This document shows, piece by piece, positions 10,691 through 22,935 of a stretch of 64,000 bases of DNA (position 1 is the first letter of the stretch; the number at the start of each line of letters is the position of its first letter). This DNA comes from Dermanyssus gallinae (Eukaryota > Arthropoda > Arachnida > Mesostigmata > Dermanyssidae), in NCBI GenBank assembly GCA_003439945.1, contig QVRM01002391.1:24877-88876 (forward strand), written 5' to 3'. A model generated the notes under the pieces. The model searched no databases and had not been told where the DNA came from. It was given only the letters and a program-made list of their open reading frames with translations. The translations under genes and the position numbers were made by a program.

Positions 10691-13371
10691 GGGCGGGGGT
10701 TCACGCCGTACCCCCATCGTTGTCATCACTGTACGCACCATTTCGCGTCTGCTTGGCGGTGGCGGTGGTGGCGGCGGCAGTGGTAAGGGCGACAACGGCA
10801 GTGGCGGCATCAGCAACATCGCTATGACTTCCACGGACATATACCCCCCCCCGTTCCCCCCGCCCAGCACCCCTCGCTGTAGCACTCCATCAATGAGGGT
10901 AGTAGGGAATAGTGGCGGTGATGAGGGGCACAATGATGGGTAGCCATGAAGTGTGAACGACCGGCGACGAAGCGATCAAGCGACCCATTGCAAAGGGCCA
11001 CCACCGGGCCTTGGAAACGTCAAGAGTCGGCTTTGCCAAGAGTCACCGTATGACGACGACAACAATGACAATGAAGCAGAGATTCGAACCAATTGAATTT
11101 GCCGCCAGGTTCTGGCCTGTTCCGGGCTGATGAACAGGCTTGCCCGTCGCCCGACGTGCGTACCCACGCACCGCAACGCAGTTACTTACATGCTCTTGGT
11201 CCCGAACTTGGAGGCTTGAGACCCTCGGAGGCAAACCGATAGCAGGCGAGAAATGGTCACGAAAAGATGCACGAGAAGAACGGTAATCTGTGTTCAATGC
11301 TGGGGCAAAGAAACGACGAGGAGCGGAAGGCTTCCGGGGAACTGAGGCTGGCGGGAGTGAAAAACGAAGGGCAGAAACGCCGTATGAGCCCGGCGAGCAT
11401 CGTGGATGGAGCGGAAGGAACAGGCAGGATTGAACGTCGTCGTCGCCAGCCAGTCCGTCAACGAGTTAGCAGCTCGTCAGCAGTCAGCACAACCCTCCAG
11501 AAAGGAATAAGAGAAGGCTTTATGCCGTGTTATAATAGTAATAGAAGGAAACCCACCGAAAGACAGAAATTTGTAAAACGGGGGCGCTTGCCGCATAAGA
11601 GAGAGCCGCGGTGCATTCGTAGTAGTAGTAATTGTTATTGTAGTATTTGCAGCAGCAGCAAAGCCATAACCCATAAGAAGGGGTTGAAGTAATATTAAAG
11701 AATGGTTCCAGCTCCTCGCCTCTTCCTGAGGCCATTTAGGTGAGAGGTTTTTAGTGGGTATTATGCCAACAGCATCGGCATCGAGTCCCACACTACCCGG
11801 TGTGCGTAAACGCACATTTCCCTCTCACCATAAAAAAAAAGCCATACCCACATAAACCACTACCGATGAATACCACGAGCAGCATCAGGACGCTGTCCAT
11901 CGTCGCCGCCGAAGGCCTTAGGCTGCAGTGACAGGTCAAGCGATGATAGGTTACTTTACCGTCGTTACGCATGCCAAAAATCAGCTAAGCTCACGTCGTT
12001 ACAACCATCGTCGGGAAGCCAAGGTGACGCCTCGAAGGAACTCGACGACGGCAAGGATAAGAAGAAATTGTATGTTATGTAAGAAAGATATAAACACATT
12101 CTTCAGTTAGTTAGTAGTGATTCAAAACATTATTCCCAGAAAGAGGAACGGGGATACGGAGAGTTAGGTAGCTAGCTACACCTCTCGCCCTTAGCCGCCA
12201 ACATTGCCTTGCTACGTACGCCGTTCTGGCTTGCCGATCGTGTCGCCCCAAGAAATTCAGCCAGCCAACTTACCAGCCACTACTACTGACGGCAACAAGA
12301 CGAATAAGCGACAAAGAACTGGTAGTAGCGGCGAAAATCTGGCGCTGCCGCCATTCCACTCCCCCACCGTTGTTCCCACGATTTCCTCCTGCAGCTCATT
12401 CCTTCATGGCGTCGTCGTAGTTGTCGTAGTGATGATGATCGTTGTCCTATTGACTTGACGTGGTTTACCGCCGAAACCATCATCGACACAGGGGCGCTCG
12501 CCTACCCGGCCCCCTCTTCGTTGAGTTCGTCGCATTCACTTCATCTTCAACGCAAGGCTTCGTTGGCGTGCGGTATAGACGCTGCCGACGCGACGGTTGG
12601 GTTGTTGTTGTTGTTGCTAATGTTGCTGCTGCTATTGTTGTTGTCGTTGTTGCTGTTGTTATCGCCGTCGTCGTCGTCGTCGTCGTCGAGGCGCGTAAAT
12701 CTTAAAGCTATAAATAAGCTACACCGAAAGGAAGTGCGCATAAGAAGACGACAGTGGAAGTAGCGGTAGTGGCATCGGCATCGGCGGCGACTACACGGTA
12801 CCAGCGGAGAAGCGCCGAAGCAAACGAATTGTAACGCTCCAACAAAATAGCAACGAAAGTATGGGCAGAGCTGCTGAGCCAAGAGGTAACGAGGGAGGCT
12901 GAAGTGGCCGCGCCGAACCACAACACTAGGGGTCGCTCTCCGCTCCCCCCCGCTGCATTGCTGTTGTTGGCGTCGTCACTTTCACCGCTCCCATTGTTGT
13001 TGTTGTTGTTGTAGTCGTCGATGATGTCGATGATGATGTTGTTGTTAATGTTGTGGTCGTCGTCGATGTTCTTGTTGTTGCCGCCATGATTGGCACAATT
13101 AACACACGACGGCTTACAGTACGCTCTAGGCATGGCGCATACGGGAAAACGACTGCGCCCTCATTCCAAGGAGTGAACATCTCTAACACGGCCCCAGTGT
13201 TTATCGTAAAGCGAAGGCCGAGAGTTGGGGGAACGCTGAAGTCAAGGCCAGAGAACTGTGACGTGAGACATATCTTAAGTTCGCCCAAATTGACAAAGCT
13301 TTATTCTTATATTTTTTTACACTTATGCGACCGCACACATTTGTGACATAAAACGACCAATTAAATGGTAT

Positions 13372-13378
<7 letters not shown>
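10691..13378. other. Low-complexity non-coding region of block B
   Basis: The region has many overlapping frames on both strands, driven by GTT, GTC, GGC and GTA triplets (10,750-10,800, 11,618-11,660, 12,598-12,690, 12,990-13,080). The frame at 11,267-11,692 is open in both units but is Arg/Ser-rich without a domain. A Pol II gene could be present in pieces, but nothing in the sequence supports one. Confidence 0.4.

Positions 13379-13419
<41 letters not shown>
13379..13419. repeat. (TA)n microsatellite
   Basis: An uninterrupted TA array of about 41 bp. The unit 2 counterpart (47,178-47,198) is about half as long. Confidence 0.95.
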
Positions 13420-13422
<3 letters not shown>

Positions 13423-13941
13423 TAAATGCTCACTTTTCTACGTTACGAGCAAAGTCATGGCCATTGGTCCTACTGCTGCTGCTAAGGAGTTTTTGTTACT
13501 TCATCTAGATCTATCACCGTCGATGTGTGTGGTAGCGGCGCTTTAACCTTGCCTGCTTCGTTCGACCGCAGATATGTATAGTTCATAGTCGGTCACGGTA
13601 GTCGACCGTAATCAATCTACGAGTAGCAACTAAGCGTTTACTCTGTTTGATCAGTTTTCGCCTATTGCTAGCGGAACACATTATATCTAACGCATGGGAA
13701 GTAGCAACCGTTTCGAGTGCTGTAGCTGTAGTCACGTTAGTAGTAGCAGCGTAGTAGTAAAAGCTCGCACAGCATCAGCAGCAGCAGCGGCGGCGGCAAT
13801 AACCATAAAACGCATCCGTTGACGCTGAACTTTCTCAGCAACGGCCGTAACAGTTCAGAGACACCGATGACGACGACGCCGCTGGCCGTCGAAGCTTAGC
13901 GTGCCACACGTAGAAGCGTATATCTTTAGCTATTTTCTATG

Positions 13942-13943
13942 TA
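13942..13943. other. Empty TA target site of the unit 2 mariner
   Basis: Here the sequence reads ctatgtatatgaggtgag without interruption. In unit 2 the same flanks are split by a 1,322-bp mariner with a TA on each side (47,716-47,717 and 49,040-49,041). This is a clean pre-insertion allele. Confidence 0.93.
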
Positions 13944-15855
13944 TATGAGGTGAGTTTGTTGCATATTATCTGCGATTCTAATATAGGTTTCAATAGACCG
14001 TTGTTCGTCGTCGTTACGTCGCTAGTGTGAAGTTTCTGGCACCGAAAGCGCTTTATGCAGCTTCCCCGCACGGGTGCATTGCGTGGGCGAGTAGGAACAC
14101 CGGTGTTTCGTCGTTTAAGAGAGCTTCTTTATGGGCTACTAGTTCAAAACGGCGCCCGATTCGACCCAAAAGCGCAGAACTGGCGTAGGGGGACTCTAAT
14201 CAAAGCCGAAGATGTATGGATAGTGCTCGTCGTGCAGAAATGTTTAGGTGAATGAATAATTTGTTTGCTTCTAGCTCCCTAGCAGAGAGAGAGGCCCTTT
14301 GCCCAGGCCAGATTTGTGGGTGCAAGTCAGTGTCGATCGAGACCCAAGGCATGATCGAGAAACGGCACGGACGAACGAGAATGCCACCATGGAACACGGA
14401 GCACGCAGATCATGGCACATTTGCGTTTGGATTTTAGCGCTCCTCATTCTGAATGCCTCCTGGGCAATTGTTTGACATTTCGGGATTCTATGCCGCGCAC
14501 TACAACACCTGAAGAGGTGTCGGCACAAGACGCATCCGTAGAAGTTCCTCTGTATTCCATCATCATCAGAGGGTTAGCGCCCTGGCACCATGACGAGTGA
14601 ATGATATAATGTCATTGCTGTACGAGGCCGTCCTAGTACTTCTGCCGATGAAACCTACGTTCAACCGCCAAAGAGCAAGAACGCGTATGGGGATAAACCT
14701 ATTTGGCGGCAAACGCTCGGTCCCACACTTTACCACGTCTTTTGCCGGGGTCGGCACTTTAAGCGCTCGGCCTGGCTTGAACCGTACAGCGTGACCCAGG
14801 GTACCCGTGTGCAGCGCATATCACATCACTATTGCTCTGATATCTCGCTCCGGAGAGATAGTTCTACAGGTTTTTAGACAAATAACATAGCAATCGCATG
14901 GGGTCATTTTCGTACAATCAGAAAGTAGAGCTTTCAATGAGCTCAACTTTCTGAAAGCTGTCAACGGTGGAATATATATATATATATTGCTTTTCATTGA
15001 TGGGGTAAGGTTTTTATTTCTAAAGGTGGTTTTCCGCTCTCGAATGCGTGCAGAAATAAGGTGGTCCACGTGCTGGAAGGTGGCCCACTGCTGACAGAGC
15101 ATCTGCCAGAACGTGGAGTCTAAAGAAAACGTTTGACCCTTAATTCGTAGGAATGGGCCATCTCACACTCAAAAGCTGATCCGGCCCCCGGTACCCGCAT
15201 TTTCATCCCTGATTTTCGACTTCAATTGGGCACCGCAGGAGTCTTCGCCTTTTACATCACGAAGTATTTTACAGGGCCAGAACATTGCCAAACTTAGATG
15301 TTTCTTTTTTATTAGAAAATCGACCACCGATACATGCATGCTCCGCTTTTCGGGGACTGTGGGCAAAACCGAACACACGGTCTAGGCTAGCACATGACGA
15401 CACGCGATACTGGAGGATTCGCGCAGAGAACCTGCGTCGAAACCGCCTTGCACACACAGTCGAGATAAGCGTAGTAGTGCCATGCCGAGCCTGTCGAAGT
15501 GGAGGAGGAACCCGGAATTTGGAGAGTGAGGGGGCACTTAGTGCCAATACCGCTGCCGGAACCGACCGTGCAGGAGGCATTCTTTGAAGCCTCTTAGAAA
15601 CGTCGCGTCGTACCCTGCAGCCGCATTGTCCAGCAGCGGCACCAGTTCGATCAGCTGCTGAGCCAATGCTACTTATCAGCAGTGACCGGCGTGTTAGGCG
15701 CGCGGGTATGAATGTGACCCTGTATAGAATATCGGCGACACCCTCATTGCTTGGTCTAAATACTAATGTGCCTGAAATAAAAACAGTTGCATTTAGTGCA
15801 CCTACACATTCCCGCACAGGTCGCAAAATGGTGATATATGGTTCGCTAGAAGTGA
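13944..15855. other. Non-coding flanks of blocks B and D
   Basis: No gene is recognised. A short frame (14,412-14,600) and a TA run (14,973-14,988) occur in both units. Blocks B and D are directly joined at 15,131/15,132, whereas unit 2 has 3.77 kb at that point. The overlapping frames at 15,269-15,826 have no motif. Confidence 0.5.
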
Positions 15856-16487
15856 TCAGATCCGCAACCGTTTTTGGGATTTCTCTTCAGAGGAGACCTA
15901 AGACAGTCGCTTCTAACAGATCGAATTGCTTTGAAAGGTCGAACGGCAATTGACGCTTGTCAAGAAGACGTGTCGCTAATCTTCCTTTTTTCTATTAGTT
16001 CATACCTTCAAGCTTTAAAAGAGCATATGCTAAGGTATTGCGTTGCAGTCTGCGGTGGTGCGTACATGGCAGTCTTGCAAAGTTTCCAGAATGCTCAGAA
16101 CGATGCACTACAAGCGGTGCTTGGTGTGTGTGTGCACACTATCATCTCTCAAGTGCAGCAAGCTTTAAAGGATAAGTAAACACATTTGCAGGGCTGATAT
16201 TTAAATACGCCTGAATTAGGGGAAATACCGTGAGAATGCCACTCTTTGTGTAACCCTTTAAATTGCTCAATAAGATACGTTTTCAATCAATACATAACAG
16301 AAGCTCTCGAATTTTAGACAGAATCCTTTACTCACTATATTTTAGGAAAGCTAACTTAGGGGAGATACCGCGAAGATGTCACCCCTTGGGTAACCCTTTA
16401 TTTGATTCATGTCATTTGAGAGAGGCAGTGCAGAGATCTCTTCGTAAGGGTCAGGCAGGTGGACGTATGGTGCGTTATAGACTCTGA
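15856..16487 (+). pseudogene. LINE 3'-terminal fragment (CR1/jockey-like C-terminus)
   Basis: The frame ending at 16,179 contains LRYCVAVCGGAYMAVLQSFQ followed by NAQNDALQAVLG. This resembles the conserved C-terminal block of CR1/jockey-type RT proteins (tyrosine-x-x-x-x-WGG, then a leucine-rich LQN-A-R-I stretch). The expected Trp before GG is replaced. No RT core precedes it, so it is a strongly 5'-truncated, frameshifted remnant. The equivalent in unit 2 is at about 54,690-55,350. Confidence 0.5.
16210..16401. repeat. Two diverged direct repeats, about 50 bp each
   Basis: Segments at 16,212-16,261 and 16,352-16,401 share the pattern ttaggggaratacc, then gaatg or agatg, then cactc/cccc and gtaaccctttaw. 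The repeat distance is 140 bp. Both occur in unit 2 (55,080-55,270). Confidence 0.6.
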
Positions 16488-17039
16488 AGAGCACAGCCGA
16501 CGGATGCACTCTGTGCACTTTCGCAACAATCTGCTATAGACGTGGCAACTTAAACATGCAAGATCAGACCACAGGTCAGAGGCACAGAAAATATCCAGGT
16601 CTCTAACTTTTCAACAGACTTGTTTAGCTTTTCCCATTCCGGTGCACGGCGTAATTTTAACTACACAACGCGAGTCATTTCCCAGATTGACAAAGTACTG
16701 GCCTCGTCTAAATTGTAAAACGCCTTTTAAGCAAATTTAAGTTTGCCTGACTCAGATGACCTCATACTCTGCCGAGACATACATCAGCCTTGAAATAACC
16801 TTAAAGTGCAGTCGCCAGACGTCACCTACCTCTCAATGAAGACAGTCTAGAGCTGTGCGCACTGCTGGACGATGTGCGCAGTAAAGGTCGTCCCAGTATA
16901 ATAGAGCACACGTTCCTCCACACCACAGGCAGTCAGAGATTTGTTAAGTTTACAACGACAAAAAAAATTAACCATGACAGACGCCCACTTACCCCCACTA
17001 AGGGGGTTTCAAGCTGCAGACGGAGTTTTGACTATACTA

Positions 17040-18627
17040 AAGTGTGTTGCAAAAAATGAGCAACTCATGTTTTTTGGTGATAATTTCGGCTTGGTTTATT
17101 TGAATGGCTTGAATTTTAAGCGCATGCTGTACATGACGAAACACGAGTATGGTGGTAATTTCGTTGCAATCTCACAATCGGTTCATACAAAAAATAAAAA
17201 AGTGTGAAAAAACAGTGTTGCAAAATATTAGCAACAATAACGCCTTACGGCGTATTCGATTCTTAGCAGGGCTGTATGACTCATTTGAAACTACATATTT
17301 TATTCTAGAAACGGGGTTTTCGTTCCTTCTTCTGAATCTAATCGTAAACTTGGTCTTTCATGGAGTTAATGAGCTGTTGTAAGTACGAAAGTGGAAAATT
17401 AGTCCATGCTTGCTGGACAGCTTCTTTGAGGTCCGACAAATTATCATATTGTCGACCATTTGCGTAAATCTGCTTCACCAAATGTCCCCAACGATTTTCG
17501 ATGGGATTCAGGTCTGGACTCAATGCCGGCCAGTCAAAAAGTGGCACTCCTTGTTCTTGAAAAAATGCTATCGTGCTAGCCGAGGTATGAAACGTGGCGC
17601 TGTCTTGTTGAAAAACTGCGTCAGGTCCCCCAATTCTTCTGAAATGGGCTTCTAACTGGGAACCGACGATACGCTGGCACTTGTCGGAATTGTTTCGGCC
17701 CACAATCGATACTAGATCGGACTTCCCATTATATCCAAACGCGCCCTAATATTTCACAGAACCACCACCGGCCACACGTTTCGAGAACCATTTAGGTTCC
17801 TTCCGTGAGTCGTGCCAATAGTACTGACGGCCGTCAGGGCCATCGAGATTAATTTCTTTTCATCCGAGAAGACGATGTTTTTCCACTCGTTATCCCAAGT
17901 TTGGTATCTATGCGAAAATTCACGCCGTGCGACATTGTGCTTCGGTTGCAGTCGCGGCATAAGCTTCCTTTTCGCGTATCGCACGTTTTTGTCAAAACTT
18001 AACACTCGGTACACTCTAGATCGGTGCACTGGCACCCCCAAAGTAGTCCTGATCCTGGAAGAAGACATTTGGTCATGAGTAGCCAACTGTATGATCCTTC
18101 GCCGATCTTGAATAGTCAAAACTGGCTTACGCCCACTGTTAGATCTGCACCTTTGGTTTACTCCAGGGTGTAAGAACCTGCTGATGGTGCTCTTATGCCG
18201 TCCTAATCTGGTTGCTTTAGCAGTTACTGTATGACCGAGCTCAGCATATGCCTCAATTCTTGTCTTTTCGTTATCCGAGAGATCCTTTGTACGACCCATG
18301 GTTTAAACATACGCTTCGCCGTTAGTTTGGAACAACGACTAAGCTGTAGAATATTTTGCAGCTATAGAACGATTGATTTAGCTAGACAATATTCGTGACA
18401 TTTGATCCCCGGGATCGAATATCAGCTGTAGTATCGACTATTCTCTACAAACAAGAGCTGTTTTTTCACACTTTTTCATTTTTCGTATGAACCGATAGTG
18501 AGATTGCAACGAAATTAACACCATACTCGTGTTTCGTCATGTACATCATGCGCTTAAAGCCATTCAAATAAACGAAGCCGAAATTACCACCAAAACACAT
18601 GAGTTGCTAATTTTTTGCAACACACTT
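17040..18627 (-). mobile_element. Tc1-like element with long terminal inverted repeats, unit 1
   Basis: The element is 1,588 bp between TA dinucleotides (17,038-17,039 and 18,628-18,629). Its ends read AAGTGTGTTGCAAAAAAT and the complement. The inverted repeats are long, about 176 bp at left (17,040-17,215) and 170 bp at right (18,458-18,627), and differ at a few positions. The single transposase frame lies on the minus strand. The long inverted repeats fit Tc1/Tc3-like families. The element is in both units at the same place, so it predates the duplication. Confidence 0.92.
17338..18299 (-). pseudogene. Tc1-like D,D34E transposase, frameshifted
   Basis: The transposase begins MGRTKDLSDNEKTRIEAYAE with an N-terminal helix-turn-helix region (residues 1-60: GHTVTAKATRLGRHKSTISR) and a second one after GRKPVLT. 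The first catalytic Asp lies in FSDEKK, the second in VFQQDSATFHTS and the Glu in SPDLNPIENRWG. The last two are separated by 34 residues, giving D34E, as in Tc1/Tc3-type enzymes. Two lesions are seen: a one-base loss at about 17,857 just after DEKK that shifts the frame, and an in-frame TAG at 17,746-17,748 where Trp is expected. The stop is shared with unit 2 and the frameshift is not, so the stop came first. Confidence 0.9.
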
Positions 18628-19399
18628 TATAAACTATGTAAGAAATTGCTGTAATCAATACACGTCTGGCGTGTAGCCAGAAAATTGCACAACAAGGCTG
18701 CTTCGCGAACTTACCTGCACTCCAGCTTCTTCCCACACTTTATGTAGTGAATAACGGCCTTTTCTATTCTAAATAGATGGTATGATGTGAATTGCATATC
18801 ACTTGAATGAATGTGACTCCAAGTTCTATGTTTTTGATTATTTTAAATTCCGTGTGACGATACTTTTCTCACGTAGCCGATGCTATGCGTCTTGCCACAA
18901 GTGAGCTCGGTTAGAGTTTTACGCAGGCTGTTGTGATTTATTTACGGCCTTTTCTTCTGAAACCGTTTAGCACTACTGTAAGAAATTACGGGAATCCTGA
19001 CATGCGCCACCCCAGCCCCAGTATCAATTCTGGGGCTCGCAAACCTGCACAAAGAGATCGATAGCTGCGTGGGCACTGCTTTAAATCCATGGAAGCGGGT
19101 GTTGCACCAACTTCTACATTCTACTCCCATCCGGTGCCTCCTGTCTGCCTTGATGAAGCTCAAACGCGTCCGCCAGATCGTAAACAACTTCCACAACTCC
19201 AACACCTAGAGATGCGTCGCCTGGAGCGCCTCTGGCTTTCTCTGCCTAATTCCAAGGCTGGTTCACTTTTGCTATTCCCCACTCTTTCCCATTTGCCGAC
19301 AGACGCTTTTTCTAGACTGGATCGGAAATTACAGTTAAAACGAGCTTTCCTGGTAATTTTCTTGACCGCCTTTATGAACAGGATAGCCTCAAAGAGGGC

Positions 19400-22144
19400 A
19401 CTAGGCTCCCTCCACATCTTCGACGATGTCAGCATGTGTGCTACAACTTCCTTCATCGGGTTTTCTTCACGGTGGTCGCACCCGCGTCTTGACCTCTCGG
19501 AGAGCCAGATACCGCAGAACTATGTGCTCGACATTGTCCGTCTCACCCGATCTGCATAACGCGCGGGTGTCGACACTCGTTTTTCCGCCCATTCCTCATG
19601 CCAGGCCGATGTGGTGGCACTCCTGGCCCTGGTGAGATCCAGACCTTCGTCTAGATACATTTTACTTCGTTCAGCCACTAGGAGGTTTGGCTAGGACCAG
19701 GAGAGCTTCGGTCGAGACTGTTCTATACGCCCGGCTTACCCTGATTGCCAGCGTTCGTTGGGTCGACCTTAGTGCCCCCCTATTTTTCGCCGTCCGCATT
19801 GCCATGTCCCCCGACGGGGGCTGCGTATAGCGCCGTTGATTCGGCCACCGAGGCCAGGAGCCTTCCTTTCACCTCAGCCACCCCATACCTTAGGCATGAT
19901 CCGCGCCAGGTTCAGGGAGACCCTTTGGGCCTTTTCGGCCACGTACTTAACGTGTGCCGATCCGGTCAGTCCAGTGTCTAGCATGACCCCAAGGTACTTT
20001 ACCTTTCTTCCGATTTCTATCGGGTGGCCCGCCATCACGAGGTTAATGCCGGTCGTCCTCTTTCTGCCTGTTAGGTACATCGCCTCCGTCTTGTCGGGCG
20101 CCAGTTTCAAGTGATGGGACTCCATCCACTCGGACACCATTGACAAGGCCTTATTGGCGGCGCTTTCCAGGGCTCTTTCGGTCCTGGCCGTTATCATGAG
20201 TGCAAGGTCATCAGCGTACGCCAACGTCTCCACCCCATACGGGAAGCCTCGGATCTCGAGCACCCCGTCGTAAGCTATGTTCCAGAGCACGGGTCCTAGA
20301 ATCGAGCCCTGTGGGACTCCGGCAGTAACCTCGTACTCCTGCCCCCCTGCAACCAAGCCTCTGTCATCCAGGTAGGATGAAATCATTCGACGGAGGTAGA
20401 GAGAAAAGCCCTTCCTCTTCATCGCCTCCACAATTACTTTCCAATTCATTGTGTTGAAGGCATTTTTGACATCCAGGGGATCAGGAGCACGAATTTCCTT
20501 GTTTTAGGGGTCTTCATAGTCTCCTCACCCGCCCGTTTCAGAACCTTCTTTACAGCCCCTAATGCGGATCTGCCTTTCAGGAAACCGTACTGGGCATCTG
20601 ATAGGGCGTTCTTTTTTTGAATCTCGTCGTTTAGTCTCTTAACTATAACGTTCTCCAGGATCTCACCCATGGCGTCAATGAGGCATATGGGCCGGTAAGC
20701 CAAAGGCCCCGTCTTCCTCCCGGGTTTGGGGATCAGAACCAGGCTTGCCCTTTTCCACAGCCTCGGAAATCTCCTCTCTCTCAGAAGCTTGTTGGCAAGG
20801 TCTTGGAAGACCTTAGGCCACCTTTTGGCCAGTAGCCTCGCTACATCTGGGGGAATTCCGTCTAGGCCGGGCGCTTTACCGGTTGCCAACCGATTCCGGG
20901 CTTGTTCGACCTTCTCCAGCGTCACCTCCGGAATGTCTTCCGGGGTGACCGAGAACTCCTCGTTTTCTTTCCGCGGCTGTGCCGGAACTTACCGGAAAAG
21001 ACCGGATACAGTCTCCCGCAGCACATCCGGGGGGAGTTTCGGGGGAGGTCTCCGGAGTTTGCTCTCCACTGCGTCTATCAGCTCTTTCTCCGCTCGGGCT
21101 TTTTGGCTTTTGGCGATGAATCCTCGGAGTCTCGATCGAGCAGCCTTGTACTCCGTCAATTGGGATTCAGCTCTTGCGGTCTCTCGCTCCCCGTAAAATC
21201 CCACCCGTCGGTTTCTTCGCGTTAACTAGCTGCGTGTTCTCGTGAAAACCCTATTTAGCCTAATGCAAGTCCTGCGGGCAACTGCGATCCCTTTGTTCCA
21301 CCAGTCGTTGGGAGGGTGGCGGCTCCCGTGGTGTTGTGAGGGAGCAGCTTTCTCGCATGCTGTAGAGAGTATGTTAATTATTTGATATTCATCCCCCACC
21401 GTGTCTCCAAGTCGTTTGCAACCCTCGTCTATTACAGCCACTAGAATCTTGGCGTCGAGTTTCCGCATCTGCCATCTCTTACTAGGGGGCGGGGCGAGGG
21501 CCACCTCGGGGGTACTGATGGTGAAACAGATGTATCTGTGGTCACTCATGGTCTCCTCCGTCTCCCTCACCCTCCACTCTACCACCAGTGGAAAGGCCGC
21601 CTCATTGACCATTGTTAGGTCAATGAAGGCCGTCTGGCTCCCTCTGGAAAAGGTGGGGACCTTTCTGTCATTAAGAACCATTAGACTCTTTTCAGCCATC
21701 CACTCCTGTAGAGTTTGAGCCCGTCTAGTTGTGGTTCGGCTACCCCATGCTAGGCTGGCTGCGTTAAAATCCCCGGTGATCACTACCCTCTTACCTGCAT
21801 GTTCCCCCGCGCTCTGGGAAAGCTCCTCGAGAAATTTCTCGAATTCCTCCTCCTTCCTGTTGGGAGAGAAGTAACAGCTATAGAAGACCCCTACCCGGCC
21901 AATCTCCAGCCAGGAGAACCCCCTCCCCGACCCTCCGCCCCTAATCGCGAGGTTTCTCTCGGAACCCGTCCACCAGATTGCGGTCTCCGCCTCTGCGTCA
22001 GATACCCAGTCTGCCTTCCGCTTGGTGATCGCTATGTTTGGCTCGGAGAGCAGGCAGAGCTATGAACTCTCTGCGTACTATCTCATCGAGCATGTCATGC
22101 GCCGCCATGCAGCGGTTTAGGTTTACCTGAAGTATCTTTAACAT
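19400..22144 (-). pseudogene. R1-clade LINE ORF2: endonuclease, RT, C-terminal zinc region (unit 1)
   Basis: The start is the ATG at 22,144 with LQVNLNRCMAAHDML, the hallmark opening of R1-type apurinic endonucleases. The endonuclease then shows VVITGDFNAASLAWGSR (about 21,785), FIDLTMVN and the SDHRYI motif. RT begins near 20,925 with TGKAPGLDGIPP, continues with AYRPICLIDAMGE and AQYGFLKGRSALGAV, then TAGVPQGSILGPVLWNI and the catalytic YADDLALM (about 20,205-20,225). The thumb contains LAPDKTEAMYLTGRKR. A Cys/His C-terminal motif (CRSGETDNVEH) lies near 19,500-19,550. Breaks include a frame disruption near 22,000 and a frameshift near 20,465 just after the LDVKNAFNT-like stretch. R1-clade elements are mostly known from arthropods. 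Confidence 0.9.
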
Positions 22145-22219
22145 TGGTCGGATGAAGGGCCCCTACCTACTAAGTTCCAATCACCCTTTCCGTCCCCTGC
22201 TGGGATAACGGTTATATTC

Positions 22220-22935
22220 TTATTCTTAGCCCCCTTGTCTTTATTCCCCTTTTTATTGCTCTTCTTGGTTATTTGGGCTTTACTTGGGTCTCCTTGCCAT
22301 CTACCTGTCCCTTGGCGACGCCCCTTCGGGCCTCCCGCCGCTGCTAGACTTGCTCCCTATAGGCCGGGCAAGACATCCTATCCGCTCGGTGCCCCTCTAT
22401 TCCGCAGACCAGACACTTTGGTGTCGTTGCTTGGCAATTGGCTACCAGGTGGCCAGGTTCACCACATTTGTGGCATACCCGAGGCACCTGGCTCTCTGCT
22501 TTGCAGTCTTGCGCCTTATGGCCCGGCCTATGACACTTGTAGCAGTTGGGGAGCCTAATCCACTCCTCAGGTCTGCACCACCTCGAGCCCAGCATATGGC
22601 TCTTGCCGCCGCCGGGGACGCCGTAATCAGTGCGTACCAAACTTCAGCTCTTCCGAGCCTTGGCTCGGTAGCTGTGATCTTGCAAGGCCTTTTGCAGTTC
22701 CCTTTCGACCTGCTCCCTGTCCAAGAGTGGGTCAATCCCCCACAGGGCGATGGTCTGCCCCTGGTTAAGCGGCAGTCGGCCTGCATCTTTGCAGATTCCC
22801 GAATGGCCGCCGCCATTTTTTCTCCTGCGCCCTTTTCACTCTCCTCTATTCTAATTATAACGCCACCCTCCTTACTTTTAACTACCCCCCTAGCCGTTAT
22901 CCCGGCGCCTTCCTGCTGCCTGACTTGTTCTCTGA
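22220..22935 (-). pseudogene. R1-clade LINE ORF1 (gag-like, three CCHC knuckles), unit 1
   Basis: This encodes the RNA-binding ORF1 protein of the R1-type element. A region with KMAAAIRESAKMQADCRLT is followed by three zinc knuckles: CYKCHRPGHKAQDC, CHKCGEPGHLVANC and CLVCGIEGHRADRMSC. The spacing fits the usual ORF1 of R1 and jockey relatives, where knuckles sit near the C-terminus just before ORF2. The frame shifts near 22,640-22,700. The N-terminal half is missing: at about 22,935 the sequence turns directly into the RT of another R1-type fragment, so the element is 5'-truncated. ORF2 starts about 75 bp downstream. Confidence 0.85.

Larger units (their letters stand above)
10691..15131. 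repeat. Duplicated block B, unit 1
   Basis: The block matches 44,456-50,230. It starts at the shared run ggcgggggttcacgcc and ends at the shared run aagaaaacg. It holds low-complexity and trinucleotide-rich DNA, a (TA)n array and the empty target site of the mariner found in unit 2. A 400-bp comparison (14,401-14,800 with 49,500-49,900) shows about seven substitutions. Confidence 0.95.

Noticed and set aside
11267..11692. 141-codon plus-strand frame conserved in both units (also 45,043-45,465)
   Set aside because: Conservation reflects recent DNA duplication, opposite-strand frames are equally conserved, composition is low-complexity and no domain is seen.
12547..13288. Asp/Asn-rich and Thr-rich minus-strand frames in block B
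   Set aside because: They are direct readings of GTC and GTT microsatellites whose length varies between the units.
15269..15826. 185-codon minus-strand frame and overlapping plus-strand 100-codon frame
   Set aside because: No motif; the frame is altered in unit 2 where it splits. It is likely chance in GC-rich DNA.
16210..16401. Possible CRISPR-like repeat array
   Set aside because: There are only two diverged repeats with a 140-bp interval inside a eukaryotic LINE tail.
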